Assembly: GCA_002294405.1 (NCBI GenBank)
Contig: DBFP01000021.1
Span: forward strand, 3,139-28,116
Length of the DNA: 24,978 bases
Direction of reading: 5' to 3'
From: Anaerolineales bacterium UBA877
GTDB lineage: Bacteria; Chloroflexota; Anaerolineae; Anaerolineales; Villigracilaceae
The position numbers and the translations under genes were made by a program. The stretch's first letter is position 1, and every line of letters starts with the position of its first letter. Shown here piece after piece: positions 8,398 to 16,034 of this stretch. The notes beneath the pieces are model-generated. The model searched no databases. It was not told the origin of the DNA and saw nothing but the letters and a program-made list of their open reading frames with translations.

Positions 8398-9480
8398 ATG
8401 CCTGATTCTGACATGAAAGAAATAAATCCAAGCGGGAATATAAATGACGCTCAGCCAATCCCTCCATCAGCAAATAATAATAATAATTTTCCACGCTGGT
8501 TGACTGCGACCTTCGTTGTAGGGCTGTTAATCGTTGGGCTGTTGGGCGGATATGGTTCCGGGTTGGGTCAAAGGGTTGCTGCCCGGAATACACAGGATAT
8601 GGGGCAACTTGATGAGCAGTTTCAACTAGGTAAAAAAGCCCTGGATTCAGGAAACTACGAACTGGCCAAGCAATATTTTGATTTTATATTGCTCAAGGAC
8701 TCCAACTTTCCCGGGTTGCAAGCTGCTTATGTTGACTTGCAATTGCGGATGAAAGTTACCATTACCTCGGTGTTTTCACCCACACCGGTCGTCTCTCCGA
8801 CCCCCGACTTGCGGGGTGATATTGAAATATTCAATGCAGCCCTCCAGTTGCTAAATTCCAATGACTGGAATGGAGCAATCGCCAACCTGGATTCCTTGCG
8901 CAAGACAAATCCCGGTTATCGAACTGCTGAAGTTGATGGGTTATATTACATGGCATTGCGTCAAAGAGGGGTTGAAAAAATCGCTGCAGCCTGTCAGGAG
9001 GTTAATCTCCAAGGGGGTAATTACGACCTGACCCTGGCGGAACATTTTGTTGGTACGGGTAACCTGGATGCATACGCTGAGAGTTTGCGTACTTATGCCC
9101 GCCTGTATATCATCGGGGCGAGTTACTGGGATCAGGATTGGATTCAAGCCCAAAACTTTTTTTCCCAAGTCATGACCGGATATCCAAATATGTCTGATTC
9201 TTCCTGTAAAAGCGCCACGAAGCGGTGGTATGAAGCGACCATCAAACGCGCAGAGCTATTCCTGGCGGCAGGAGAATATTGCGCGGCTGAAGAGCAATAT
9301 GTTGCCGCCTTCAACATAAGCGACCAGTATAACGCCGTTGCCTATCCCACAGCCACCGAGGTTTACAATCAATGTCATGGAGGTGGCGGTGGAGGTGGAG
9401 GAAGCGGAAGCGAAACGCCCACTCCAAGTGAAACCCCAACGGAAACTCCCACAGTGCCAATACCAACAGACACACCATAA
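8398..9480 (+). CDS. Membrane-anchored TPR-like extracytoplasmic protein with Thr/Pro tail
   Basis: I do not recognise a named family. The 360-residue protein has a polar, Asn-rich cytoplasmic N-terminus (1-33), one membrane segment (about 34-51) and a large outside domain. That domain shows TPR-like helical repeats (about 73-106, 140-173, 245-312; for example LGKKALDSGNYELAKQYFDFIL) interrupted by a Thr/Pro linker (127-136). The C-terminus has eight consecutive Gly (328-335) followed by TPTPSETPTETPT-type repeats, a low-complexity stalk common on surface proteins of Anaerolineae. Cys199, 270, 295 and 326 could form disulfides outside the cell. It probably acts as a scaffold or in envelope assembly next to murJ, but that is inference from position. 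A strong terminator follows. Confidence 0.82.
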   Translation: MPDSDMKEINPSGNINDAQPIPPSANNNNNFPRWLTATFVVGLLIVGLLGGYGSGLGQRVAARNTQDMGQLDEQFQLGKKALDSGNYELAKQYFDFILLKDSNFPGLQAAYVDLQLRMKVTITSVFSPTPVVSPTPDLRGDIEIFNAALQLLNSNDWNGAIANLDSLRKTNPGYRTAEVDGLYYMALRQRGVEKIAAACQEVNLQGGNYDLTLAEHFVGTGNLDAYAESLRTYARLYIIGASYWDQDWIQAQNFFSQVMTGYPNMSDSSCKSATKRWYEATIKRAELFLAAGEYCAAEEQYVAAFNISDQYNAVAYPTATEVYNQCHGGGGGGGGSGSETPTPSETPTETPTVPIPTDTP

Positions 9481-9525
9481 TCTCATATCAGACCAAAAAT
9501 CCCTGGCATTTGCCAATGGAATATT

Positions 9526-9551
9526 AAATGCGACGGATTTCCGTCGCATTT
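9526..9551 (+). terminator. Intrinsic terminator after the TPR-like gene
   Basis: AAATGCGACGGA (9526-9537) and TCCGTCGCATTT (9540-9551) form a perfect 12-bp inverted repeat around TT, so the real loop is slightly larger. It starts 45 bp after the TPR-like stop codon. The arm ends in TTT and continues TGTT, a short T tract. Its symmetry would let it work in both directions. A TTG at 9550 lies inside it, which argues against that TTG as the next gene's start. Confidence 0.7.
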
Positions 9552-9576
9552 GTTCATCATTAGAATCAGCATTATT

Positions 9577-10494
9577 ATGAACAATTACCTTAACCTGACC
9601 CGGCAGGGTAAAACCAGTTGGTGGCGTTTTGTCTTCGCGATTATTTTGATCCTTTTCTTTTGGCAGGTTTTAGGAGCCGTGCCTAGTGTTTTTATATTAT
9701 TCTCGGGAAAGGGAAACGAAAATATACGTACCGGAATTTCTTCATCCGGTCAAATCGTAGGGGTGGACCCCATCATTGGTTTCACTGCTACCATGCTGGC
9801 ATCCGTGTGTTTCCTTGTGGGGATATTCCTGGCAATTCGCCTCATCCACCTGCGCCCTTTTCGCACGTTGATTACCCCAGATGTTGGAATCGCCTGGAAG
9901 CGTTATTTTCAGGGATTCATGGCTTGGTTTATTTTTTCAGGACTTATGTCTCTCCTTGAAGGCTTACTCCATCCGGGAAGATATGAATGGACATTCAATT
10001 TGCGACTTTTCGTACCATTTGCATTAGTTGCGCTGGTCCTAATTCCGATCCAGACATCTGCGGAAGAATTGTTTTTCCGTGCTTATTTTTTACAGGCTGC
10101 CGGGCTGCGTATTCGGAATATATGGATCTTGAGTTCACTCTCAGGTTTGCTTTTTATGGTGCCTCACCTCTTAAATCCCGAGGCTAAATTGAATTATTTA
10201 TTGATGGGATTTTATTATTTCTTCATCGGGGGAGTGATGGCGTATATAACCTTGAGGGATGGAGGGTTGGAATTAGCCCTGGGATTGCATGCTGCGAATA
10301 ACCTATTTTCCGCCCTGGTTGCCAATTATACGGTGACAGTGCTGCCGACTCCTTCCTTGTTTACAGTTAATCTTTTAGATGTGAAATATTCTGTTGCAGC
10401 AGCGGTCCTCGGTTTGATTGGGTTTGTCTTAATTTTTGTCGGACTATTAAAACGATATGTGAGGGTTTCGATTCCAAGTGAATATAATTATTAA
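9577..10494 (+). CDS. CPBP family intramembrane metalloprotease (Abi/CAAX type)
   Basis: A 305-residue polytopic membrane protein of the CPBP (CAAX protease and bacteriocin-processing) family. The three active-site motifs are present: EELFFR (Glu163, Glu164, Arg168), FMVPH (Phe193, His197) and HAANN (His238 to Asn242). This predicts a glutamate/histidine intramembrane protease; bacterial members act on unknown substrates or in bacteriocin self-immunity. About eight hydrophobic segments are visible. I start at the ATG at 9577 because the longer in-frame TTG at 9550 lies inside the preceding terminator hairpin. There is no clear ribosome binding site, but TAGAAT (9561-9566) ends 10 nt before the ATG. 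It converges with rimO, 28 bp away. Substrate unknown. Confidence 0.88.
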   Translation: MNNYLNLTRQGKTSWWRFVFAIILILFFWQVLGAVPSVFILFSGKGNENIRTGISSSGQIVGVDPIIGFTATMLASVCFLVGIFLAIRLIHLRPFRTLITPDVGIAWKRYFQGFMAWFIFSGLMSLLEGLLHPGRYEWTFNLRLFVPFALVALVLIPIQTSAEELFFRAYFLQAAGLRIRNIWILSSLSGLLFMVPHLLNPEAKLNYLLMGFYYFFIGGVMAYITLRDGGLELALGLHAANNLFSALVANYTVTVLPTPSLFTVNLLDVKYSVAAAVLGLIGFVLIFVGLLKRYVRVSIPSEYNY

Positions 10495-10522
10495 AAATCA
10501 ATTGAGCTGCTTACATGGAATT

Positions 10523-11875
10523 TTATCCCGGTATCCCGGTTAAATCATATTCCAAGGCTCCCGTTATTCTTACTGGAATAATGGATCCTATTTTGGCCCT
10601 CCCTTCGACCAATACCAACCCGTCAATTTCCGGAGCATCGCGGTAGGAACGTCCAATTGCGATGCCATTTTTTTCACCCTCAACCAATACTTCCAAAATC
10701 TTTCCGATATAGGATTGGTTGATCTGCAGTGAAATGCTTTGCTGCAACTCCATCAATTTTTGATAACGAGTCTCCTTGACCCGCTTTGGGATTGGATCCC
10801 CGAGCGCCTCGGAGGATGTCCCTGGTTCAAAGGAAAATTGGAATGCCCCAACACGGTCAAAGCGTATTTCATTGACGAAATCCAATAACATCTGGAAATC
10901 TTCCTCGGTCTCACCCGGATAACCGACTATGAACGTCGTCCGGATGGATAAATTGGGTATACGGGCACGCATCTTGGAAACAGTCCTTCGAACCCAATCC
11001 ACATTCGATGGTCTGCGCATACTGCCTAGAATGGATGGAGACGCATGTTGCAGGGGAATATCTAGATAGGGGAGTACCTGCGGATGGCTGGCCATTAATT
11101 CGATCAGCCGGTCTGTCACGCTGCCTGGATATGCGTACATTATCCGGAGCCAATCGATATCCGGAACGAATACAGTTAATTTTTCCAGCAGGGTTGCAAG
11201 CCCATCCTTCATGCCCAAATCATGACCATAGTCGGTTGTATCTTGGGCAATCAGGACAAGTTCGCGAACTCCCATCTCACGCAGACGACGGGCTTCATCG
11301 AGAATTGTTTCGACAGGGCGGCTTACCGCAGTACCTTTAATTAGTGGGATGGCACAAAAAGCGCATGGACGACGGCATCCGTCTGCAATTTTCAGGAAGG
11401 CACTGGATCCTGCTATGGACGCCCGTAAAACCCCCTGTTCGTCGGTCCCCATTGTTGGAGTTTTAGGTAAATGATAAAGCGGGTTGGGACGAAGTGCAGA
11501 ATTTGTTGAATAATTATGCTTCTTGCGTAGATCCCTTACAACCTCAACAATATCCATCCAGCGGCGGGTACCGAGTATGCCATCCACACCCGGAACTTGA
11601 TGTGCAACGTCATCTGCATACCGTTGCGTAAGACATCCCGCTGCGATGAGTAATTGACCAGGTTTTTTTGATTTGGCGAGAGCATGAAGGACCTCATACG
11701 ATTCTTCACGCGCAGATTCAATAAAACCACAGGTGTTGACAATGAGGATGGAAGCCTTCTGCGGAGTTAGGACGACATGGAAACCGTCGCGTTCCAACAG
11801 TTGCACCATGGAGTCAGAATCCACGTTATTTTTGGCACATCCCAGAGAGGTCAGGTGGAAAGTTTTTTGTTTCAT
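10523..11875 (-). CDS. rimO: Ribosomal protein S12 methylthiotransferase RimO
   Basis: A 450-residue radical-SAM methylthiotransferase that adds a methylthio group to the conserved aspartate of ribosomal protein S12. The N-terminal UPF0004 domain carries the second 4Fe-4S cluster ligands Cys13 (SLGCAKN), Cys49 (NTCGF) and Cys81 (AGCLTQR). The radical-SAM cluster is Cys167-xxx-Cys171-xx-Cys174 in DGCRRPCAFC. YLDIPLQHAS, VGYPGETEEDF and a C-terminal TRAM domain (about 378-446) complete the architecture. SLGCAKNNVDS and the IPLIKG-type sequence after the cluster favour RimO over MiaB. It lies 76 bp downstream of the rodZ-like gene on the same strand, probably in one unit with it. No clear ribosome binding site precedes the ATG. 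Confidence 0.94.
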   Translation of the reverse strand: MKQKTFHLTSLGCAKNNVDSDSMVQLLERDGFHVVLTPQKASILIVNTCGFIESAREESYEVLHALAKSKKPGQLLIAAGCLTQRYADDVAHQVPGVDGILGTRRWMDIVEVVRDLRKKHNYSTNSALRPNPLYHLPKTPTMGTDEQGVLRASIAGSSAFLKIADGCRRPCAFCAIPLIKGTAVSRPVETILDEARRLREMGVRELVLIAQDTTDYGHDLGMKDGLATLLEKLTVFVPDIDWLRIMYAYPGSVTDRLIELMASHPQVLPYLDIPLQHASPSILGSMRRPSNVDWVRRTVSKMRARIPNLSIRTTFIVGYPGETEEDFQMLLDFVNEIRFDRVGAFQFSFEPGTSSEALGDPIPKRVKETRYQKLMELQQSISLQINQSYIGKILEVLVEGEKNGIAIGRSYRDAPEIDGLVLVEGRAKIGSIIPVRITGALEYDLTGIPG

Positions 11876-11951
11876 ACCGATAAATCTGACAATTTCAATG
11901 TCTTCTCATCTCACAAATATGGATTTTAGTAAATTGGAAATCGATGTCGCA

Positions 11952-13472
11952 CTACTGCCTGGGAGTGGGGGAAGCGCGCGGGGTGGCAGTGGGGCGTGGC
12001 GTAGATGAAGGACGCAGCGTTGCAGTGGGTCGCAGGGTGATGGTCGCAGTTTGGGTAATGGTGGGAGAAGGAGTGAAGGTGGCAGTTGGGTTTAATATGG
12101 CGTTTGCGGTATAAATGTGATCCACAACTTCTCCGAAATCTCCCATGGGTCCCAGGTTATTCTGGTTATAAAGGATACTTATGGCCCTGCCGTTTCCAGT
12201 CAAGACTTCTATCTGGGTGGTGCCATCGAAAGGGTATGCTGAACCTGCATTTACACGTCCCTCGAATTTCACTTTCCCATCTACAGTGACGCGTACCCAG
12301 GCTTGTTCCTGAGCCACAACAACGACCTGCACCGGACCTAATCCCGCTGGAGGAATTGTTACCGCGAATGTCTCGACTATATCAGGAACAGCTGATGCGG
12401 ATCCTGTAACCAGGGACTCCGCGGTTGGAGTAAATGCCTGGGGAGAAGAAATCAAGATATTCATGATTGATGGGGCAGTTGGTTGCTCTGTGGATGCGGA
12501 GTGGATATTTATGATGCGAGCCGCATCCCAAATGGCGAAGGTGAGCAAGAGGAGCACCAATCCGCCCCCAACGATAATATCGACAGAAAAGTAACGTCTT
12601 ATGGATGCCGGGATTTTGATCTTTCTTGGAAGGTTGATAATAAACGGCAGTTTAAAATTTGCTTTTTGTGAGAATTCCTCCAGTTTGGTTTGGCGTTCAA
12701 TACGCTGGGCTTGCAATCCATCGACGAATTTTAATAGGATTTCATCCTCGTCCAAGTTGAGGAAACGGGCATATTGAATCAACATGCCCCGTGCCTGCAC
12801 TGATGAAGGCAGCAAATCAAACTCTCCAGCTTCCAGTGCACGGAGATAGTGTGTACCTGCATGAGTATGGCGCGAAATTTCTTCCAACGTAAGGCTAAGG
12901 TTTTCACGGCGTTCGCGCAGACATCTACCAACATCGATGAAGATGACATGAGAAGTTACAGGTCCAGGAAGCGTTGAGTCAACTCCCCCCTCGGGGGCTG
13001 CAGTAACCTCATTTTCCAGTTCTTTATGGGAAATGTTTATTTTTGTGTTCTTTGATTTTCGTTGGAGGGGTAACGTTTTTTGATTGGGGTTGACTCCAAC
13101 ATTGCGAATCGGTGGCTCTTCTGGAATTTGGATTCCCCCGATATTTCCCGTTGATCCCGGGGTGGACTCATTGGAATTGTTATGTTTTACCCGATGTTTG
13201 GGAACGATCACCGCCTCTCCGGGAGAGGAACGAGGATCGTCAATAACCTTTTCTTTTTCGCTTGCTTTTTTATCGAACAAGACTCCCAAAAATTCCGCAT
13301 ATATTCGTATGTAAGCCCGTGCTTGCACGGGTGACGGCAAGGATTCTATATCATCCATCTCGATCGCTTTAATCTGCCCCCCCCGGATATGCGTTGCCTG
13401 TACTACCTGCTGGATAGTCAGGTTTTTCGCCTCGCGTGCCTGCCTTAATTGCCTGCCAATTGTCTCTGCCAT
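11952..13472 (-). CDS. RodZ-like membrane protein with two HTH domains
   Basis: A 506-residue protein with RodZ architecture, extended. It has two cytoplasmic Xre-like HTH_25 domains (about 5-63 and 180-240) that resemble each other (LTxxxxxxxTH, PSxVQARxxxxxYAxFL), joined by a polar linker rich in Asn, Ser and Pro. Then come a basic stretch, one membrane segment (about 299-318), an outside beta-rich DUF4115 domain (about 380-455, with AWVRVTVDGKVKFEGRV), and a Thr/Pro tail (458-506). RodZ links MreB filaments to the wall-elongation machinery. I start at the ATG (13472). A longer frame from a TTG at 13533-13535 would translate through the terminator hairpin, and its extra 21 residues look non-domain. 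No good ribosome binding site is visible. It lies between rplI and rimO on one strand. mreB is not in the window. Confidence 0.85.
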   Translation of the reverse strand: MAETIGRQLRQAREAKNLTIQQVVQATHIRGGQIKAIEMDDIESLPSPVQARAYIRIYAEFLGVLFDKKASEKEKVIDDPRSSPGEAVIVPKHRVKHNNSNESTPGSTGNIGGIQIPEEPPIRNVGVNPNQKTLPLQRKSKNTKINISHKELENEVTAAPEGGVDSTLPGPVTSHVIFIDVGRCLRERRENLSLTLEEISRHTHAGTHYLRALEAGEFDLLPSSVQARGMLIQYARFLNLDEDEILLKFVDGLQAQRIERQTKLEEFSQKANFKLPFIINLPRKIKIPASIRRYFSVDIIVGGGLVLLLLTFAIWDAARIINIHSASTEQPTAPSIMNILISSPQAFTPTAESLVTGSASAVPDIVETFAVTIPPAGLGPVQVVVVAQEQAWVRVTVDGKVKFEGRVNAGSAYPFDGTTQIEVLTGNGRAISILYNQNNLGPMGDFGEVVDHIYTANAILNPTATFTPSPTITQTATITLRPTATLRPSSTPRPTATPRASPTPRQ

Positions 13473-13479
13473 ATATTTG

Positions 13480-13522
13480 AAAAAAACATCACCGGGTTCC
13501 CTGGATGGTTTTTCCGGTGATG
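13480..13522 (-). terminator. Intrinsic terminator or attenuator between rplI and the rodZ-like gene
   Basis: On the minus strand CATCACCGG and CCGGTGATG form a perfect 9-bp GC-containing stem with an 18-nt loop, followed directly by seven T. It begins about 25 nt after the rplI stop codon, as expected for an rplI terminator. The T tract ends only 7 nt before the rodZ-like ATG at 13472. No promoter fits between them, so transcripts for the downstream gene would have to pass through it. Confidence 0.75.
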
Positions 13523-13546
13523 CTATTTTTACCAAATTTGGAGCAC

Positions 13547-14110
13547 TTACTCGACTGGTTCCGGGTTACCACCGGTATCAGAATTCTCTTCAACCGGTGA
13601 TTCGGCAGAAGGAATTTCCTGTGCCATGGGTGCATATTCATCGATTGGAAGACTGGGTTCTGGTTCGCCTTCACGGTAAACTGTGACATTTATTTCTGGA
13701 ATCATATCCATTGTTAACCGGATGCGCACAGTATGTTCACCCAAAGTGCGAAGCGGCTGCATGTCCAATTGCTGGCGTTTGAGACCATAACCGGTCTTTT
13801 TTTGGAGGGCATCCACCACTTCTTGAGATGTAATAGATCCGTAAAGCTTGCCCGTTTCCCCCGCCCGGGCTCCAAAGGTCAACTGTACCTTTTCGAGGGC
13901 TTTGGCGACAATACTCATCTCGTCATTGAGGATCACCCGCTTTTCAGCAGCCTTTGATCTAATCCCTTCCGCCGTTTTGATGGCACCAGGAGTAGCCAAT
14001 ACGGCCATTTTTTGCGGGAGTAGGAAATTGCGACCATATCCGTCGGCAACTTTTTTTACATCTCCAGCGCGTCCAAGTTTATAAACATCCTTGATCAGTA
14101 AAACTTTCAT
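13547..14110 (-). CDS. rplI: Large ribosomal subunit protein bL9
   Basis: A 187-residue L9 that binds 23S rRNA through its N-terminal domain. The family signature is clear: MKVLLIKDVYKLGRAGDVKKVADGYGRNFLLPQKMA at the N-terminus, then the long connecting helix and the C-terminal domain (LYGSITSQEVVDAL, LRTLGEHTVRIRL). It is longer than the usual ~150 residues because of an acidic, Pro/Glu-rich tail of about 40 residues. I chose the ATG at 14110: AAAGGG lies 7 nt upstream, whereas the in-frame TTG at 14114-14116 is too close to it. A TAAAAT box is visible on the minus strand at 14170-14175. It stands away from the usual rpsF-ssb-rpsR partners and is followed by a strong terminator. Confidence 0.96.
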   Translation of the reverse strand: MKVLLIKDVYKLGRAGDVKKVADGYGRNFLLPQKMAVLATPGAIKTAEGIRSKAAEKRVILNDEMSIVAKALEKVQLTFGARAGETGKLYGSITSQEVVDALQKKTGYGLKRQQLDMQPLRTLGEHTVRIRLTMDMIPEINVTVYREGEPEPSLPIDEYAPMAQEIPSAESPVEENSDTGGNPEPVE

Positions 14111-14202
14111 TTTCAAGCCCTTTCATGCAATGGAATTGGTGAGCGAAGGGTACAACGCTCCGGGGGCTGATTTTACCAGTGGTTTCTCTTTATGGGAAGG
14201 GA

Positions 14203-14231
14203 TTGAAAACTTTCCTTAATACTTTTATAAA
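14203..14231 (+). promoter_or_regulatory. Promoter of the minCDE-rodA-gltX operon
   Basis: TTGAAA (14203-14208), a 17-nt spacer and TATAAA (14226-14231) form a good sigma-70-type promoter in the 158-bp divergent gap between rplI and minC, predicting a leader of about 30 nt. A second, perfect TATAAT (14253-14258) ends 10 nt before the minC ATG but has no good -35; it could give a very short leader. Confidence 0.5.
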
Positions 14232-14268
14232 ATTTTCCCCCCTAAAAGGCAGTATAATTTCGGGAATT

Positions 14269-14955
14269 ATGGACAAATCGAATTCTTTAATACAAATCAA
14301 AGGAATACGGGATGGCTTATTAATTACACTCGGTGGAGCAGTGTGGGAGGACCTGGCAACAGCGTTCGTAAAAAATGTGGATGAGCGTTCTTCTTTTTTC
14401 CATGGTGCTCGAATCGCTTTAAACGTGGGGGAGAGTGAGTTGCGGGTAGCCGAATTATCAAATTTGCGTGATAAACTATCAGAACGGGGTATTACATTGT
14501 GGGCAGTATTAAGTGAGTCGCAAATCACTGAGAAAACTGCTCAAAACTTGGGGCTGGCAACTCGCATCTCGAAACCCCGCCCAATGGAGGTTCGGGAAGT
14601 ATCGGAAGGATTACCTGAAGATCAAACTAAATGGGTAAAAGGCCCCCTACGCTCCGGCGGGCGGGTGCTCTGTGAAGGGCATATTGTGGTGATAGGGGAT
14701 GTCAACCCAGGAGCAGAGATTGTTGCCGGGGGCAGCGTGATCGTATGGGGGAAGCTGCGCGGGATGGTACATGCAGGTGCGCAAGGAGACGATACGGCAA
14801 TAGTCTGCGCACTTGATTTGGCTCCCACCCAATTACGCATAGCCAGCGAGATTGCAGTCTCGCCAAAAAAACAAGGGAAGACTCACCCGGAGGTGGCGCG
14901 CTTGAAAGACGGCCAGTTGGTGGCAGTACCTTGGCAGGAATTAACAGGACGGTGA
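14269..14955 (+). CDS. minC: Septum site-determining protein MinC
   Basis: A 228-residue inhibitor of FtsZ assembly, brought to the membrane by MinD to block division away from mid-cell. The N-terminal MinC_N domain covers about residues 6-100 (IQIKGIRDGLLITLGG). The C-terminal beta-helix domain (about 120-200) carries the family hallmarks RSGGR (128-132), GDVNPGAEIVAGGSVIVWGKLRG (143-165), HAGAQGDD and PTQLRIA. An upstream in-frame ATG at 14179 exists, but the 30 extra residues have no MinC character and overlap the promoter. The ATG at 14269 gives the usual family N-terminus. The ribosome binding site is weak (GGGA, 4 nt upstream). It ends 1 bp before minD and is the first gene of the operon. 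Confidence 0.95.
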   Translation: MDKSNSLIQIKGIRDGLLITLGGAVWEDLATAFVKNVDERSSFFHGARIALNVGESELRVAELSNLRDKLSERGITLWAVLSESQITEKTAQNLGLATRISKPRPMEVREVSEGLPEDQTKWVKGPLRSGGRVLCEGHIVVIGDVNPGAEIVAGGSVIVWGKLRGMVHAGAQGDDTAIVCALDLAPTQLRIASEIAVSPKKQGKTHPEVARLKDGQLVAVPWQELTGR

Positions 14956-14956
14956 C

Positions 14957-15745
14957 ATGACAGCAAAGGTGGTGACGATAGCGTCTGGAAAAGGTGGGGT
15001 TGGAAAGACCACCTCGGTTGCCAATATCGCGGTTGCATTGGCATCCCGCGGACAGAAAGTAACCTGCATTGATGGCGATATTGGGTTGCGCAACCTGGAT
15101 GTGGTGTTAGGTCTGGAGAATCGCATTGTCTATGATTTGGTGGATGTAATAGAGGGTCGCTGTCGGTTGCGCCAGGCAATGATACGGGACAAACGGTTGC
15201 CCGAACTATACCTTATCCCCGCAGCGCAGACACGCGATAAAACTGCCATTTCACCAAGCGACATGGTTCGCTTGTGTGAGGAACTTGGGCAGGAGGTCGA
15301 CTGGATCATCATTGATTCTCCAGCAGGTATAGAACGAGGGTTCAAAAATGCCATTGCCGCAGCAGATCGGGTACTGGTGATGACCAATGCAGAAGTTTCA
15401 GCTGTACGCGATGCAGATAGGGTGATCGGCCTGCTCGATGCCGAAGAAAAGGGACCAGCAGCTCTGGTGATTAATCGCCTCGATCCGGTTTTGGTAAAAC
15501 GGGGGGACATGCTTTCGGTCGAGGATGTGATAGATCTGCTTGCAGTTGAACTCATCGGTATTATTCCTGAAGACGAAAATGTTATTGTGGCCTCAAACAA
15601 AGGACAACCCCTGGCATTGGATGGTAAAAGTAAAGCCGGGCTCGCCTTTCAGAATATAGCTCGGCGTTTGATGGGTGAGCAAGTTCCCTTCATGGATCTC
15701 GAAACACATAATTTGTTCCAGCGTCTCCTAGGAAGGAAGAAATGA
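14957..15745 (+). CDS. minD: Septum site-determining ATPase MinD
   Basis: A 262-residue deviant Walker A ATPase that binds the membrane in its ATP dimer form and recruits MinC or MinE. The KGGVGKTT loop (12-19) has the signature Lys12 and Lys17. The IDGDIGLRNLD block (38-48) and DSPAGIE (Walker B region) are typical. The C-terminus, LETHNLFQRLLGRKK (about 248-262), is the amphipathic membrane-targeting helix. It lies 1 bp after minC and overlaps minE by 4 bases (ATGA), so the three proteins are probably translationally coupled and made at fixed ratios. Full length, with no missing residues noted. Confidence 0.97.
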   Translation: MTAKVVTIASGKGGVGKTTSVANIAVALASRGQKVTCIDGDIGLRNLDVVLGLENRIVYDLVDVIEGRCRLRQAMIRDKRLPELYLIPAAQTRDKTAISPSDMVRLCEELGQEVDWIIIDSPAGIERGFKNAIAAADRVLVMTNAEVSAVRDADRVIGLLDAEEKGPAALVINRLDPVLVKRGDMLSVEDVIDLLAVELIGIIPEDENVIVASNKGQPLALDGKSKAGLAFQNIARRLMGEQVPFMDLETHNLFQRLLGRKK

Positions 15746-16020
15746 TGAATTTTCTTTTTAGACGCAAGAAAAGTGCAAACAGCGCCAAAGAGCGCCTGCA
15801 ATTGGTTTTAATTCATGACCGGACAGACCTTACCCCAGCGGAATTGGATTCTTTAAAGGATGATCTGCTGGCAACCATTTCACGTCATATTGATATTGAC
15901 CCCACCGCGGTGACAATCAATGTGGCTCATGATGGGCGATCACAGCGGCTCGTAGCTGATATCCCACTTCGAAGTGTCGGGCACAAGCGGGGGAGGGAGC
16001 CCGGGAGAGCGGTGGGATAA
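15742..16020 (+). CDS. minE: Cell division topological specificity factor MinE
   Basis: A 92-residue MinE that stimulates MinD ATPase and drives the Min oscillation. The N-terminus starts with FLFRRKK, a membrane-sensing basic/hydrophobic stretch. The anti-MinCD helix AKERLQLVLIHDRTDLTP (about 15-32) is very well conserved, and the topological domain (DLLATISRHIDIDPTAVTINV, LVADIPLRSV) follows. The ATG overlaps the minD stop. The gene ends 14 bp before rodA. A true MinE indicates an oscillating Min system rather than the DivIVA/MinJ arrangement of Bacillus. Confidence 0.95.
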   Translation: MMNFLFRRKKSANSAKERLQLVLIHDRTDLTPAELDSLKDDLLATISRHIDIDPTAVTINVAHDGRSQRLVADIPLRSVGHKRGREPGRAVG

Positions 16021-16034
16021 CCTTCGCGATCATT

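Noticed and set aside
9385..9470. Repeat-rich DNA as a CRISPR array or tandem repeat locus
   Set aside because: The repetition is codon-level (Gly and Thr/Pro codons) inside one reading frame, with no spacers.
14179..14268. Longer MinC start at 14179
   Set aside because: The added residues overlap the promoter boxes and do not resemble any MinC N-terminus.
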